Part shown: in pieces, positions 11,600 through 22,463 of the stretch | Numbering within the stretch: the first letter of the stretch is position 1 | Layout of the letters: each line of letters starts with the position of its first letter | Program-made: the position numbers and the translations under genes | Notes under the pieces: generated by a model | Told to the model about the DNA's origin: nothing | Databases searched by the model: none | The model's input: the letters and a program-made list of their open reading frames with translations, nothing else | DNA from: Symmetrospora coprosmae | Taxonomy: Eukaryota; Basidiomycota; Cystobasidiomycetes; Symmetrosporaceae | Direction: 5' to 3' | Length of the DNA stretch: 64,000 nucleotides | Assembly: GCA_008802785.1 (NCBI GenBank) | Contig: VUYT01000016.1 | Location: 62,001 to 126,000, forward strand

Positions 11600-12949
11600 T
11601 TAAGCGAGATCCAGGTCCTCGAGCCTCGTCTTGCCCCACGTGGCGACCAGTCCAGTCCGCTCGTGCACGAAATCTCGAATGGCCCGGAGACGTGCTTTGT
11701 CCTGGGCCCACCCATCAAGCTTGAGTGTCGTCAATGATGCGCATGCTTTCGTCTGTAGCACGGCATATGCCAGGGCCGCAGCACCCTCGCCGTATAGAGA
11801 TAATTTCTTCAGAGCAATCGTCGAGAGGTCTTCTAGGTCGTGCGTCTCGAAAGGCGTGTGGCGATTGGAGGCTACAACGCGTAGCTTGCGAAGCTTTCTG
11901 TCTGTTCTGCTTTCGCTGATGATTGGGCTGACGGTGTTCAGGTACCTCCGGCCAATAACGAGCTTTTCCAGGCTATCGTGCTGCGATCTAACCAAGCTCT
12001 GGATGAGCGGTGCTGCAGTACCTGGCGCAAGCTCACCGAAGCCAATGTGAAGGTCCTTGAGGTGTCCATGCCATCCAAGCCTGCTAGCTGAAGGTGTCGC
12101 GGCGCAAATGTAGATGTCGCTGAATCGTAAAGTCACCAGCTTGGTAGCCAACGCTGCGGCCTGCATGAGCTCAACTCGCGCGCTTTCTCGTGCGCTCTTG
12201 TCCGCATAGGCATCGCCATCCCAGGTCCTGCCAGTGAGAGCGACCGACATGATGCACCGCGAGAAGCGGATGATCTGTGTGAGAGCTGCAACGAGGGGAG
12301 TCGACGCGGGTCCTGCGGATTCGATGGTCGTGAGGCTGGGATGGGAATAGATGCTCGGGAGCAGATAAAACGGGGCTTGCACCCTTTCGCTGAGCTCTGT
12401 TTCGCAGCGGATGCCCACGGCGTTTTCGGTCTCGGTGATGATGTGGTAAAGCCGGATCTCCTCGCGGTGAGCTGAAGTTCGAACGATTTCGTCGGTAAAA
12501 TGTGCTTCGTCCCTTGGAGCTGAGGTCCGCGGCCTGCAGCAGACGTTGACCACTAGCACCCGAACCAGCTCGAGCGTCTCGAAGTCCATTCCAAGGGCGG
12601 CTAGCTGAGCGAGCGATTTCTTCCTCAAGTGCACCAACGAGAAGGCGTGGTACAGTTTCGGTCGAATCAGCTGTCTCCAAGTACGGCACGATTGCGCGAG
12701 TCGTCTGCAGTCCCGGTGTCCCTCGCTCTCCAGACCGAATTGATACAGGAATTGGGGCATCTGGCGAGGAGAGAGGCTGTCGGACAGGTAATCCAGGACT
12801 CGCTCCTTCAGGTCTGCGGGTAGTGCCTGCAGAGTAGCTGCAGACTGAAAAGCTTGCGTGTTTTGTCGGCTGCCTGCTTGCTCGTGAGTCTTTCCCTTGA
12901 CGAGTTCTCCCGCTTGCGTGTCGAAATCTCCCTCCAAAGGAAGCGACAT
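11600..12949 (-). CDS. F-box protein with leucine-rich C-terminal region (paralogue 1)
   Basis: A single open frame of 449 residues from the first ATG. An F-box-like segment lies at about residues 40-105 (LQALPADLKERVLDYL, then CRTWRQLIRPKLYHAF). A degenerate leucine-rich region follows, with repeated units such as LVTLRFSDIYI, LKDLHIGF and LTTLKLDGW. F-box proteins recruit substrates to SCF ubiquitin ligases. The C-terminal 90 residues resemble those of the gene at 44084-45302 (DLEDLSTIALKKLSLYGE here, DLDSLSTTRLSELHLHGP there). A 12-codon upstream exon (13084-13119, with a gtgagt donor) could add an N-terminus and move the start to 13119. Substrate unknown. Confidence 0.8.
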   Translation of the reverse strand: MSLPLEGDFDTQAGELVKGKTHEQAGSRQNTQAFQSAATLQALPADLKERVLDYLSDSLSPRQMPQFLYQFGLESEGHRDCRRLAQSCRTWRQLIRPKLYHAFSLVHLRKKSLAQLAALGMDFETLELVRVLVVNVCCRPRTSAPRDEAHFTDEIVRTSAHREEIRLYHIITETENAVGIRCETELSERVQAPFYLLPSIYSHPSLTTIESAGPASTPLVAALTQIIRFSRCIMSVALTGRTWDGDAYADKSARESARVELMQAAALATKLVTLRFSDIYICAATPSASRLGWHGHLKDLHIGFGELAPGTAAPLIQSLVRSQHDSLEKLVIGRRYLNTVSPIISESRTDRKLRKLRVVASNRHTPFETHDLEDLSTIALKKLSLYGEGAAALAYAVLQTKACASLTTLKLDGWAQDKARLRAIRDFVHERTGLVATWGKTRLEDLDLA

Positions 12950-13472
12950 CTCGATAGGTAAAGGAGACTTCTCGAGTGCGCATGGGGGCCAACGAGTCAG
13001 CACACCTCACAGCGTCAGGAGGAGCGTGGCACGAGCTCTGACGGGGCCAAGGCTGGCAATGATGGCGTGGCATTAGCACTCACGCGTGCGGACGTGGCGC
13101 TCTGCGTGTCGGTAGTCATGCTGAGGGCGAACCGGTCATCAGCGCCGAATTCTCGCGCTCGAACGTGCTCAGCGGGGCGCGCTTTACACACCTGCCCACG
13201 CTATCACACGTCGCGTGACAACTGTTGACGCGTTCTCCGCCTGCCTGCCTTGGTCTGACCAAATACTCCTGCGACGGTAACTCTACGCTGTCGAGTCGCT
13301 CCTTGATTTATTCTTCTCTCGAGTGGGTCGGGAGGAGAGAGGCGTCGTCGTCACGACGGAGCTCGACGAGCGGAAGGTCCGTGCGTGGATGGTGGCGAGG
13401 AGCAATGAGCTCAGGGAATGGCGCTCGCGTCCTCAGGCGTATCGGTGCTGTAGATTAACTCTAATCTCTTTT
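12950..13472. other. Upstream region of F-box gene, possible 5' exon
   Basis: Contains the possible first coding exon of the F-box gene (13084-13119 on the minus strand). A plus-strand open frame near 13323-13480 has no recognisable domain and is not called. Confidence 0.35.
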
Positions 13473-14826
13473 CTATCGCTGCTTCTTGCCAGCAGCGTCC
13501 CGCTTCACCACCACCTGCCCCACTCTACTTCCATACGCCTTGCCCAGGACGCCCGATATCGCCTCTCCCGTCCTGGCAAACGGCACCAACGCATCCAGCA
13601 CCGCTTCTCTATCTCCCTTCTCCACCCCTAGCGATCCCGTATCGTACCCGTCGCATTCGAGCGCGTAGACCAGATCCTCCGTGGCGACGTTCCCGCTCGC
13701 ACCTGGCGCAAAAGGGCAGCCGCCGAGTCCGGCGATACTCGAGTCGAAGATACGCACGCCGAGCCGAGCCATGTGTAGGACGTTCGCGATGGCCGTGCCG
13801 TACGTATCGTGGCAGTGCCTGCGGGCAGGGCGATCAGCAGGACTCCAAGCGTTGACGAGCGGCCAGGGCGTGCTCACCCTGCCAGACTCTCGATAGGGAC
13901 GCCGCGCACGACGCTATTAAGCATGCGTTCCATGCTGCTCGGAAGTCCAACGCCGATTGTATCCCCAAGGCTGATCTCTGCGCAGCCCATCTGCCGAAGC
14001 GCCCTTGCAACCTGTTGTACGGGCCGACAGAGTCAGCATTGTTCACGGCGTGCAGAACGGTGTACAAAAGATGTCAATCACGATGGACACCGACTGTGGC
14101 GCGATATCACCGTCGAACGGGCACTGGGAAAGTCGCAGAGGCCGGATCAGCATATCAAGGAGCGGAGACGTCACGGAGGCAAGCGGGACTCACGCCAGCC
14201 ACGCACGACACGTAGCCTCTCACACGGTACCCATCGGCTCTCGCGCGCTCGACGACTTGTGCAGCCTTGTCTAGCGAGGTCGCAATGTCCATGTTGAGGT
14301 TGGCCCGGGAGAACCCCTCAGACGCCGAGACGAACACGGCCACTTCCCGCACTGGAACCATGCATTTGCCCGCTTCTCTGCCTTCGCGCTTTGCATCGAC
14401 GAGCTTGGCGTATCCCTTCGTGTTCGGCACGAGGACAGACAGCGAGGGCGCCTTCGGGCCGGACGCCGGGAGGTTTTGCAAATCCTCGTGCAGCAACACT
14501 TCGCGCGTGTTGGCCATCTGCCGCACTCGCGGCGAGACGAAACTGCCGGCTTCGATGTTGCGCAGACCGAGCGTGCAGAGCTCCCGGATGAGGCGCGCTT
14601 TCTGCGCAGCGTCGAGCAGGACAGCCTCGTTCTGCAGGCCATCCCGAGGAGAGACTTCGACGATCCGGACGCCCCGCCGAAAGGTGTTTTGACGCTCGGG
14701 ATGGTTTAGAGATGGCGTCCTGGGCGCAGACGGCGAGATGGTCGAGTGCTTGCGACGTGTATGTGCGCTCTCGTGAGGGTTCCGGCAATATGGCAGGGCC
14801 AGCAACGAGCGCCGAGATATCGACAT
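13473..14826 (-). CDS. 3-hydroxy-3-methylglutaryl-CoA lyase, mitochondrial
   Basis: Cleaves HMG-CoA to acetoacetate and acetyl-CoA in leucine breakdown and ketogenesis. The start at 14826 gives an Arg/Ser-rich, acid-poor leader ([15 protein letters not shown]) typical of a mitochondrial presequence. The TIM-barrel lyase domain begins with [12 protein letters not shown] and continues with [27 protein letters not shown] and [17 protein letters not shown] middle exon encodes [18 protein letters not shown]. The last exon has [13 protein letters not shown] and the active-site loop [20 protein letters not shown], with the catalytic Cys and the GASGN motif. All expected motifs are present, and at least three introns interrupt the frame between 13820 and 14260. 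Tandem upstream of it on the same strand is DAD2. Confidence 0.92.
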
Positions 14827-15398
14827 GAGGATCCAGATGCAGCGCTTGGCGGTCTCATCCGAGCAGCGCGTTTTGCGTTGTGACAGCACAAAGCGCGCAC
14901 TCGAGAAGCTGCGCGAGAGTTGACAGGCGCAAGAGGTGAGCAAGGTCCCCGCAGTCGGTCTGCGAAGAGAGCGTCTTGCAAGTATGTCACCTGTCTACAA
15001 TGCAAGCTTCTCAGAAGGCTATCTCTATTTGGCTCCGTGGCCCTTCCGACAGCGCGCATGCGATGTCCCACGGCATCCCACGTTCAGCGCCGTGACGCCG
15101 TGACCATCCATTCCCGCATGAGCAGCCGCGAGCACCTTCTGGTAATCGATAAAGTCTCGGTCTGCCGGTCCTTGCTTTGCGGGCGAGACGGTTTCCGCAT
15201 GTACCGCTGATAGATTCTGGCGGACTCGGCGCGCCGCAGTGCTGTCACAGCCCGACGAGGGCGCAGAGGACGGCTTGACGAGTGGAGGGTCCGCAGACGG
15301 ACTTGCTCGCTCACGCCAGAGTGCTTCATCGGCCCTCTCGTGAGGTACAGTCGATGGCCCGATAGAATGGGCAAGGACGGAGCGAGGAGGACAATCTG
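14827..15398. other. Spacer between DAD2 and HMG-CoA lyase
   Basis: 572 bases. It holds the lyase promoter side and the DAD2 3' side. A minus-strand open frame (15084-15374) is Arg-rich and unrecognised. Confidence 0.4.
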
Positions 15399-16059
15399 CT
15401 ACATTCCTTCGGACTGGCCAGAGGTGGGCATTCGTACGAGGGTTGGAAGACAGCCAGCTTCCTCGTCAAGTCCGCTCTCTGCTCGACTGGCGTCTCGCTG
15501 TGCCATGGCGGCTAATGGCCCGGGCAAGTTGCGTCAGCGAGATCTCCGTCCAGGGAGCCGAGGCGGCCGCTCAGAACCGGGGTGACTCACCTAGAGCCAG
15601 ATGCGTGGCTCGGAACGTGTTTGCCCAGTTCTCGACAACCTTTGCGATAGCTGTGTGGGCGCCTTGAGCGTCAATTCTAACCCGGGCACGCGGTTGAAAG
15701 AGCTAGCCTCAAGGCTCAAGGCTCAGCCTCGACCTACCTCGCCCGCCGTCCTCGAGCAGCTCAGTCTTCTCCCCTAGCTGTCTGAGCTGTTCCTGCAGAT
15801 GCTCCGTCTGCCTGAGGACCTTGAGGAAGCCTTGCCACTCGCGCTGCTTGTCCCTGGCGCGCGCCTGTGCAGCCGTGAGGGCGATGTTGCCCTCGGCGTC
15901 GTACGGGAGGGGAGCGGCAGAGGCCTGGCTGCTGCTGCCGCCATTGGTGTACGATGGCAGCATGGATGTCCGCGCTTGCGAGATGGTGCTGCCATGGATG
16001 CTGCTCTGCGCTGTCGGACGTGTGCTGTAGACGGACTGTCGGCTCGAAGGTCGCTGCAT
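15399..16059 (-). CDS. DAD2: DASH/DAM1 complex subunit DAD2
   Basis: Three exons (15738-16059, 15591-15662, 15399-15511) whose phases fit exactly give 168 residues. A Ser/Thr/Gln-rich N-terminus of about 65 residues precedes a coiled coil (REWQGFLKVLRQTEHLQEQL, then LGEKTELLEDGG). After this comes the DAD2 block IAKVVENWANTFRATHLA and, after a variable linker, the C-terminal LPTLVRMP motif shared by fungal DAD2 proteins. The DASH ring couples kinetochores to microtubules and is fungal-specific. The family usually has 110-135 residues, so the extra length is the N-terminal tail. Confidence 0.88.
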
Positions 16060-16365
16060 CGTAGAAGCGGTATGCCAGCACCAGTCTATAGCTAGCTAGA
16101 CTGCGCGAATGTGCATGTGACACGCAGATCCAGATTGCGCAATGCAGGATGCGTGATATGTGTACAGTACACCGGATGGATCCGGATCCAAACCGCTGTG
16201 GGCGTCCGAGCAGGCTCCGCTGTCGTACTCGTATTCGCGTGACTTCTCCCGTCTCCCCTCCTTAGATTGCTATCGGCAGCGGGGAATCCTCCGAGGGAGG
16301 TCTAGATCTACCTACACTGTACTGTGCACCTGCACCTACTTGCACCAATCCAGTCCGCATCCACC
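16060..16365. promoter_or_regulatory. Divergent promoter of DAD2 and the REEP/Yop1-like gene
   Basis: 306 bases between two divergent start codons. No clear TATA box was seen. Confidence 0.4.
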
Positions 16366-18186
16366 ATGTTCTTCATCGCCTGCAAGCTCGTCAGGTGAGG
16401 GCGTGGGGCGGGATGGGATGGCTGCGACTGCGACTGCGACTGCGACTGACGGGTCTCGCAACAGCATCACGACAGGCTTCCTCTATCCCGCATACTCGTC
16501 GTACAAGGCAATCCGGAACAACGATGCTCAGGCAATCGAGCACTGGCTCATGTACGCCGTCGTCCTCAGCGTCGTCCACGCAGCCGAAAGCACCGTCGAG
16601 TGGACTGTCAACTGGTGGGTCCGACCGGCTACGCGAGTTTACGCTTAGCGGAGGCTCCCTGGAGTGCAATCATCTATTCCCCGCCCACACATACTCCCCC
16701 ACAACTGGTTCAAACTCGTATGCGCGACGTTCCGACTGACCGTCGCCACTCGCATACCCACCTCTCCACCCCCGCAGGATCCCCTTCTACTACGAGCTCA
16801 AGTCCATCGTCATCATCTGGCTCACTCTTCCTCAGATCCAAGGCTCGACCTTCGTCTACCTGACCTATGTAGACCCCTTCCTCACATCTCACGAGGCAGA
16901 GATCGACAAGACGATTGCGAGCTCAAAGGAGAAAGCTCGCGCGGCTGGCCTCGACTATATGCGTCGCGCGTGGGAGGCCTTCAGGGAGACGGTCATCCGA
17001 GCCATCATGTCTGTGAGTAGATATCGCAACGCGCTCGGATCCTCACGGAGCCGCACGCATGCTAACAGCGCTATGTCGGCCGCAGCCCGATGACGCCCAG
17101 GCTGGAGCTGCACTCGCAGCTGGAGCGTCTCGTACCACCAACACCACCGCCAACGCCAATGCCAATGCTATCGCGGAGTCTAGTGCTCCAGTACAGCCTC
17201 AGCCGCAGCTGTCCGCCGCATCCCAGGGTGCCTACGCTTTCGCCGGGAATGTCCTGCGCACCTATGGACCCGCTGCCATGGCCATCCTCAAACCCCTCTC
17301 TCCGCCTCGCGCCGGTGTGGGTGCGGGTGCCGGTACGCGCAGCGGCCCTGCCTCGCGCGGCAAGAAGGACGACGACCTGTTCAACGAGAGTGCGGCCGGC
17401 CGCTACCCCGCAGATCTCGGCAATCGGCGTGCCCAGCCCGGCCTTCTGTCCCAGCAAGATACCGAGGCCCAGCGCCGCGTAGCCTCTGCGTCTGCAGCCC
17501 TTGTCGGAGCTGTCACGTCGACTGCGCACGCCACGGCCAACAAGTACGCAGGCCTGAGCAGGCAGCAGCTGCGCCAGCGACGGCTCGAACTCGAGCGGGA
17601 GCTGGCTGCCCTTGACAGCCCCGGCTTGGACGCTCGCAATGCTTCTCTGGCCACCTCTGCGTCCGCATCTGCATCTGCCTCGCCTGGACCTGCCGCCCGG
17701 CGGACCCCATCGCCCATCCCAGAATCGCTCCGCCCCGGCCCATCGTCCCCATTCTCCTTCTTCGGCCACAGCGCCGGAACAAGCGGCAGCGGCGTCGGAC
17801 AGACCGGCAACAGCAGAGACCGGCACACATCTGCCCCAACTCCTGCCCGATCCGCAGGCCCATCTCCCGGAGCCGGCTCGTCCCTCTATCCGCCACTTGA
17901 CGCCTCGACCACCTTCGCGTTCGACGCCATCGCCCGGGATGAGATCAATGATTCCGAATTCCCGCCCGACTGGGGCCGCAACGCTCGCTCGCAGGGCTGG
18001 CGCGGTGCGCCGCCTGCTCCGTCCGAGCAGCAGCAGTCGCGAGGCACGAGATTGTCAGACAGCGCGGATAGGCCTCCCTTGCAGCAGCAGCATCAGCAGA
18101 AGAGGGGTAGCTGGTTCGGCTGGGGTGGAAGCAGCCAGCCGGCTACACAGCCCGTTCCTTCCGGAGCCGCCAAGAAGAACGCCTGA
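16366..18186 (+). CDS. TB2/DP1/HVA22 (REEP, Yop1-like) ER membrane-shaping protein
   Basis: Exon 1 encodes MFFIACKLVS; exon 2 starts at a caacag acceptor; exon 3 starts with IPFYYELK after an intron of about 165 bases. The TB2/DP1 domain covers residues 1-105 with two hydrophobic hairpins (GFLYPAYSSYKAIRN, WLMYAVVLSVVHAAE, FYYELKSIVIIWLTLPQIQG) and the typical VYLTYVDPFL end. A helical linker (SKEKARAAGLDYMRRAWEAF) follows, then about 370 residues rich in Ala, Ser, Pro and Gly with an amphipathic Gln/Arg segment (LSRQQLRQRRLELERELAAL). REEP/Yop1 proteins curve ER tubules. The long C-terminal tail is much larger than in yeast Yop1 (about 180 residues in total) and may carry adaptor motifs. Confidence 0.85.
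16423..16449. repeat. TGCGAC microsatellite in intron 1
   Basis: About four tandem copies of TGCGAC inside the first intron of the REEP/Yop1-like gene, close to the acceptor. Confidence 0.85.
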
Positions 18187-18791
18187 AGTGTCGTCTCGCA
18201 GGCACGCCAGCCTGTGCGCTCTCCGTGGCGTAGCTGTAGCGGCGAAAGCCGTCCGCTCACGCCGCTCCTGCGCGTCCACCTCGTTCCTGCTGTCATGTAC
18301 CCCCTTACCTCACTCGCACTGGCGATCTGTAGCCTTGTCATCTCTCCGCTTTCATGCACTTACCATGTACCCCTAGTCCGCCACTTCACGTTGACATGTT
18401 GTGTTGGCCCGTCGTTCCCCTTTTCACATGATGTGACCACTCCCGCTTCCAACCTCAACATGAAACTGCGACTGTTCTCGTCGCACAAAGCAAAGACAGG
18501 GAGCTTTCGATGTAGTGGTTTCCATTGGTTCAAACTGCTTCTAGCACACATTGATGACGGCCCTGCTTGAAACGCTAACTACAGCCTCTGAGGTGCGAAA
18601 ATACTGCTGGGGCTAGCTTGTGGAGTCTATCGATACAAGAACAGGCACTGGGACATTGAGCGGGTGCGTGTGCGACTGCCTGTCTCACCGCGAGTGAATG
18701 CGCGCCATGGGCAGCGAGTGCGGTGAGGGACGAGGTGATGATAAGGAGGAGCACGCAGCATGCGGGCGGTGGTGCATCACAGGCCGCGCTT
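18187..18791. other. Convergent intergenic region
   Basis: 605 bases between the stops of the REEP/Yop1-like gene and SIP5. It is lower in GC than the genes and appears to hold only 3' untranslated sequence. Confidence 0.5.
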
Positions 18792-21135
18792 CTACAGCAG
18801 CAGATCGTCGTTGGCCTTCGGGTCAAAAGCGGGCGCATTCCTGTTTGCCGAGCCCGAAGGCGGGCTAGAAGGCTTTGCTGGCACGAGCGGTGCAGGGAGA
18901 TTGTGCTGCGACATGGAGGCCGAGCTATCGTTCCGCTGCATGGGCGGCATCTTGAGGAAGGACGATTTCGTCGTGCCGCCGTAGCGACTATATGGGTTGT
19001 TGGACTGCGGCTGCGTGAAGGATGGAGCTGCAGCAGGAGCTGTCGATGCAGAGGCCGACGCGGACGTGGATGCATCCGGCACAGCTGGAGCCGCACGGGA
19101 GCTGTCGGACGATGCGCGCGGAGGCACGTCCAGCGAGGCCCTTGGGCTGGCTCGGCCTGATCCGCCGCCCTTGAGTATCGATCCTCCGCTGCCACTGGCC
19201 CCCTCGCCTCTATCATTCGCTGAGGAGGCGCTACTGCCGCTGGCGCCCTTGACAGCCGAGAAGAGGCGCTTTGCCGCTCCGCCGCCCGTGCTCCCACTCC
19301 CACTCCCACTCCCACTTCCGCTTCCGCTCGGGCCAGCACCAGGAGAGCCCGAACCGGCGCCAGAGCTGCTCGCGTCCTTCTTGCTCTTTCTGGCTTTGGC
19401 TTTCGCCTCCTTCTCGTCCTTCTTGCGCCTCTCCTCCTCGTCAAGCATCGACAGCCGCATGGCCTCCATGACCATGAGCTCCTCGAGGTCCGGGCCCATA
19501 CCCATCATGCGCGCCGCGTGCTCCGCGCTGTCCTGCTGGCCCATCGACATGCCGCGGGACTGCCGGCCCCTGCTTCCTGCCAAGAGCCTGCTCGACCCGG
19601 ACCCGGACCCGCTACCACCGGGGCCGGCCTCGACAGTCGCCGACATGGACAGGGCGCCTCGTCCGCCTTGCCCCAAGATGGGCACGGGGCCCGTGAGGAT
19701 GATGCGGCCCTGGTCGTCGACCATCGTCGTGTTTGGGTTGAGTTCGCGCCCGCTGCTGATCCCGACGGGGACGAGGCGCTCCCCGACCTGCCGGAACACG
19801 ACGCGCCGCGCCGCACGCCGCGCAGCCGTCGCCTGCACGCTCGCGAGCTTGAGCTCCCAGTCCTGCTGGATCGCGTCGACCGTCACCACCTCGGATGCCG
19901 TATGCGAGAGCGACTTGCGCCGCGCGTGGGCCGCCGCGGCGGGGCCCATCTCGACCTCGGACGAGTCGGTCGACGCGGAGCGAGTGAGCTCCGGCGGGTT
20001 GGCATTCTACAGAATACGAGCGTGAAGCTGTTTTAGCCCGACTTCATCGAGGGTCAGGAATCGCGCCGCATGCTTGCTCACTTTAGGCGCTCCAAGTCCC
20101 GTTCTGCGGGCTGGCGCTGGCGGAATGTACGTCACTCCAAAATTGGTTTCGACACAGTACGGGCATGCAGCAGGTTCGCTCTGCGACAGTGGTTGTGCCA
20201 GGACGAGAAGGGGCGCAGGGGAGTCAGCCTGGTACGTGCACATGGGGAGGCCCCCCACAGGGGCACACACAATCAGGTTTGTCGTGGTGGGGTCTGCCCG
20301 CTTGATCTGAACGAAGCACTCTGTGCAGATGGGCTGGTCGCAGCAGCGGGAAGTGTTGATGAGAGGGGGGTAGTACCTGGTTCGGGCAGTGCAGAGGTGC
20401 GGTCAGCCCCCCTGAAGCGAGCAAGCGCACAGGCGCAAAGACCTACAGGAAGCAGATGGGACACTCTGATGCCTTTTTGTACATCATTGCCTCGTCGAGT
20501 CTGTCCTGCTTCGAGTACGTCGAGGTCCTCCAGTTCTTGCTCTGCTCGTCGCCGACCTTGTCGAGCTCTCCATCGAGTGCCTCCCTGTCAAAGTCATCCT
20601 CGTCGTCTGGGGGCTCCCAGTCGTCGAGGCCTCTGTAGAACGGTGCGAGCTTTCGCTCGACAATGAGGCGCTGGACGGCGTCGTGCATCCAGTCCTGCGG
20701 GGCGTTCGGGTAGATGTTGGACAAGGGCACGAGGTGGCCGTTGTCGACGCGGGCGTCTTGCGGGTAGATGGTCGGGCTCGGGTCGGTCGCCGCTGCGAGG
20801 GCGGCCGCCTCTGCAGCGCGTATGGCGCTGCTTGACGTCCTCGTCACCCGGCTGCGAGCAGCGGATGGCGACGAGGCCGATGATGATGATGACAGCGGTG
20901 GGCCTCCCGGGCCGCCGAGAGGGCCGACGCTCGACGACGACAGGGCCGATGCCGATGGTCCGCCGGTCCAGGATGGACGCTGCGGCGAGTTGCCCTGTCC
21001 GTGTCCATGTCCATTTCCCTGCGCATTCGAAGGCGTCCCGGCGCCCGACCCGGGTCCCGAACCTCCTCCAGCGTCGCGGTTGCCTCCTCGCTCCCCTCGC
21101 TCTCCCTTTGCGGACGACGACGACGAGTTGCCCAT
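18792..21135 (-). CDS. SIP5: SIP5-like RING/zinc-finger protein
   Basis: Homologue of yeast Snf1-interacting protein 5. The start gives MGNSSSSS, a possible N-myristoylation site. Ser/Gly-rich sequence then leads to the conserved block VERKLAPFYRGLDDWEPPDD and the zinc-finger core. Splicing joins ECPICFL to YYPPLINTSRCCDQPICTEC, then VQIKRADP; a further exon supplies AACPYCVETNFGVTYIPP. The C-terminal exon has RRKSLSHTASEVVTVD, a basic helical region and DLEELMVMEAMRLSMLDEEE, all usual for SIP5. The rest is Ser/Gly low complexity, including a Gly-Ser run coded by the hexamer tract near 19291-19330. Introns carry standard GT-AG ends. Role: cytosolic regulator linked to glucose signalling in yeast; its ligase activity is unproven. 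Confidence 0.88.
19291..19330. repeat. Coding CTCCCA-type hexanucleotide repeat in SIP5
   Basis: Tandem CTCCCA/CTTCCG units on the plus strand encode a Gly-Ser run on the minus strand. Confidence 0.75.
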
Positions 21136-21715
21136 GGCAGAGTTGGCTGGCTGATCTCTGTCAAGCTGCTGCCCGCTGTTCTCCTCCTCCTTCTCCTTCT
21201 TGGTCGGTCCTCCCCCGTGACTTTGGCTCTCCTCCTCTCCCGTCTAAGCCGAGCTGACTGCGCTTACTCGGAGGGCGCAGCAGCACCAGCACAACTCGGC
21301 GGGATGCAGCCCAGCAGGACGGTGAATAACCGGATGGGTGATGGGTGCACGAATAACAAGTGTGCCTCCCTCCTCGCGTGGCTGATCCTCCAACCCCGAG
21401 CGATGCGAGTGCTCTCTGTTGTCGTGCAGAGCAGAGCCACCCTGTCACCTCCCTCAGCCCAGAAAATGACGCGGTTCCTGTTCGGCGCTAGTATGTAGAC
21501 TGATCTACGGAGAGCGATGTCGACTTCAAACAAGCCAGAGCGAGCAGTTGCTGTCGAGATTTGTAGAATCCTAGCAGCTGCTGCTGCTGCTCCTCTTGCG
21601 CTGCAATCAAGGTGCAGGGATCTACCAAAAAAAGCAGCTTGCAGTGGCGAAGGGCTCTCGTACAACACGACAACTGCAGAGTCTAAGAGGCGAGAAGAGG
21701 AACAGCGATCAGGTG
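21136..21715. other. SIP5 upstream region
   Basis: 580 bases between the SIP5 start and the stop of the MZM1-like gene, both on the minus strand. It is pyrimidine-rich near 21170-21260. No gene recognised. Confidence 0.45.
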
Positions 21716-22463
21716 TCATGATGTAACCGTCGGTGGGATCGCAGGCGATAGGTTCGCCTCGGCTGCTCCATCTGCGCGAGATGACTTCGCTCTTCTCCGC
21801 CGCCGGACGGGCTTCGTCTCGCCGTCTGCTGATGCTGTTGCGGATGCGGATTGGGTCGCGTCTGCTTCTCCTCTGCCGCACCCTCCCCTTGAGTTCATTG
21901 TCGATTCAATCTCTGCGAGTGAAGGAGCAGGCTTTGCCTTCTTGATGGAGTCGTTGTCGCCCAGAACAGTTGATGGGAGGATGCGCAGAGCTGTTGGCAT
22001 GTCTCGACGGGCAAGGAGGCGGGAGAACAGAGAGAGGAATTCGAAGACGAGAAGTAAGATAGAGGAAGATGCAGCGAAGAGGGGGGAACGCGTCAGCCGC
22101 CAGAGTCGTGAATCGGCTCGACGACGACAAGGGTGCGCAAAAGCAGAAGAAAGCCCCACCATAGGAGCTCTCATCTTTTGGACTGGGGACGCCCTGCAGG
22201 ACATTCTCGCGGAGGTATTGCGCGACCTGCAGCGCGCTCTCTATGCTTGCGGTCCTGTCTTCGGGTGTGGAGGACGGGTTGGAAGCAGATGCCAGGAGGG
22301 TGCGGTTGAGCTCGCGTGCGGCTGCAAGCGACAGCCCAAGGGGTAATGGAGTGTCAGATGACGGGGAGCGCCATACGATGCGGCTCGGGAGTGGACGAGC
22401 AGACGCACCCATGCGCGCTCGTGCATCGCCCTGGAAGACTAGGCGTTGAGCCCGGATGAGGGT
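21716..22463 (-). CDS. LYR-family complex III assembly factor (MZM1/LYRM7-like), first exon missing
   Basis: An exon from an acceptor at 22463 encodes TLIRAQRLVFQGDARARMGA, matching the first helix after the LYR motif. It continues with ELNRTLLASAS and ALQVAQYLRENVLQGV. Splicing at a gtgggg donor to a caacag acceptor adds YALRILPSTVLGDNDSIKKA, the conserved Mzm1 end block, followed by a basic low-complexity tail to the stop at 21716. MZM1/LYRM7 is a mitochondrial matrix chaperone for the Rieske subunit. The exon carrying the initiator Met and the LYR tripeptide should lie between 22464 and 22950; I could not identify it, so this call is partial at its 5' end. Confidence 0.68.

Noticed and set aside
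13323-13631. Plus-strand frame with LDERKVRAWMVARSNELREW
   Set aside because: It overlaps the HMG-CoA lyase 3' end, has no good ATG or domain, and is probably a chance frame.
16700-16720. tRNA B-box-like GGTTCAAACTC
   Set aside because: It lies in an intron of the REEP/Yop1-like gene, with no A box or cloverleaf around it.
18525-18545. Second B-box-like GGTTCAAACTG
   Set aside because: No matching A box upstream and no acceptor-stem pairing.
18575-19444. Long minus-strand Arg-rich frame
   Set aside because: It is a shifted reading of the SIP5 coding exon with the composition expected of a GC-rich shadow.
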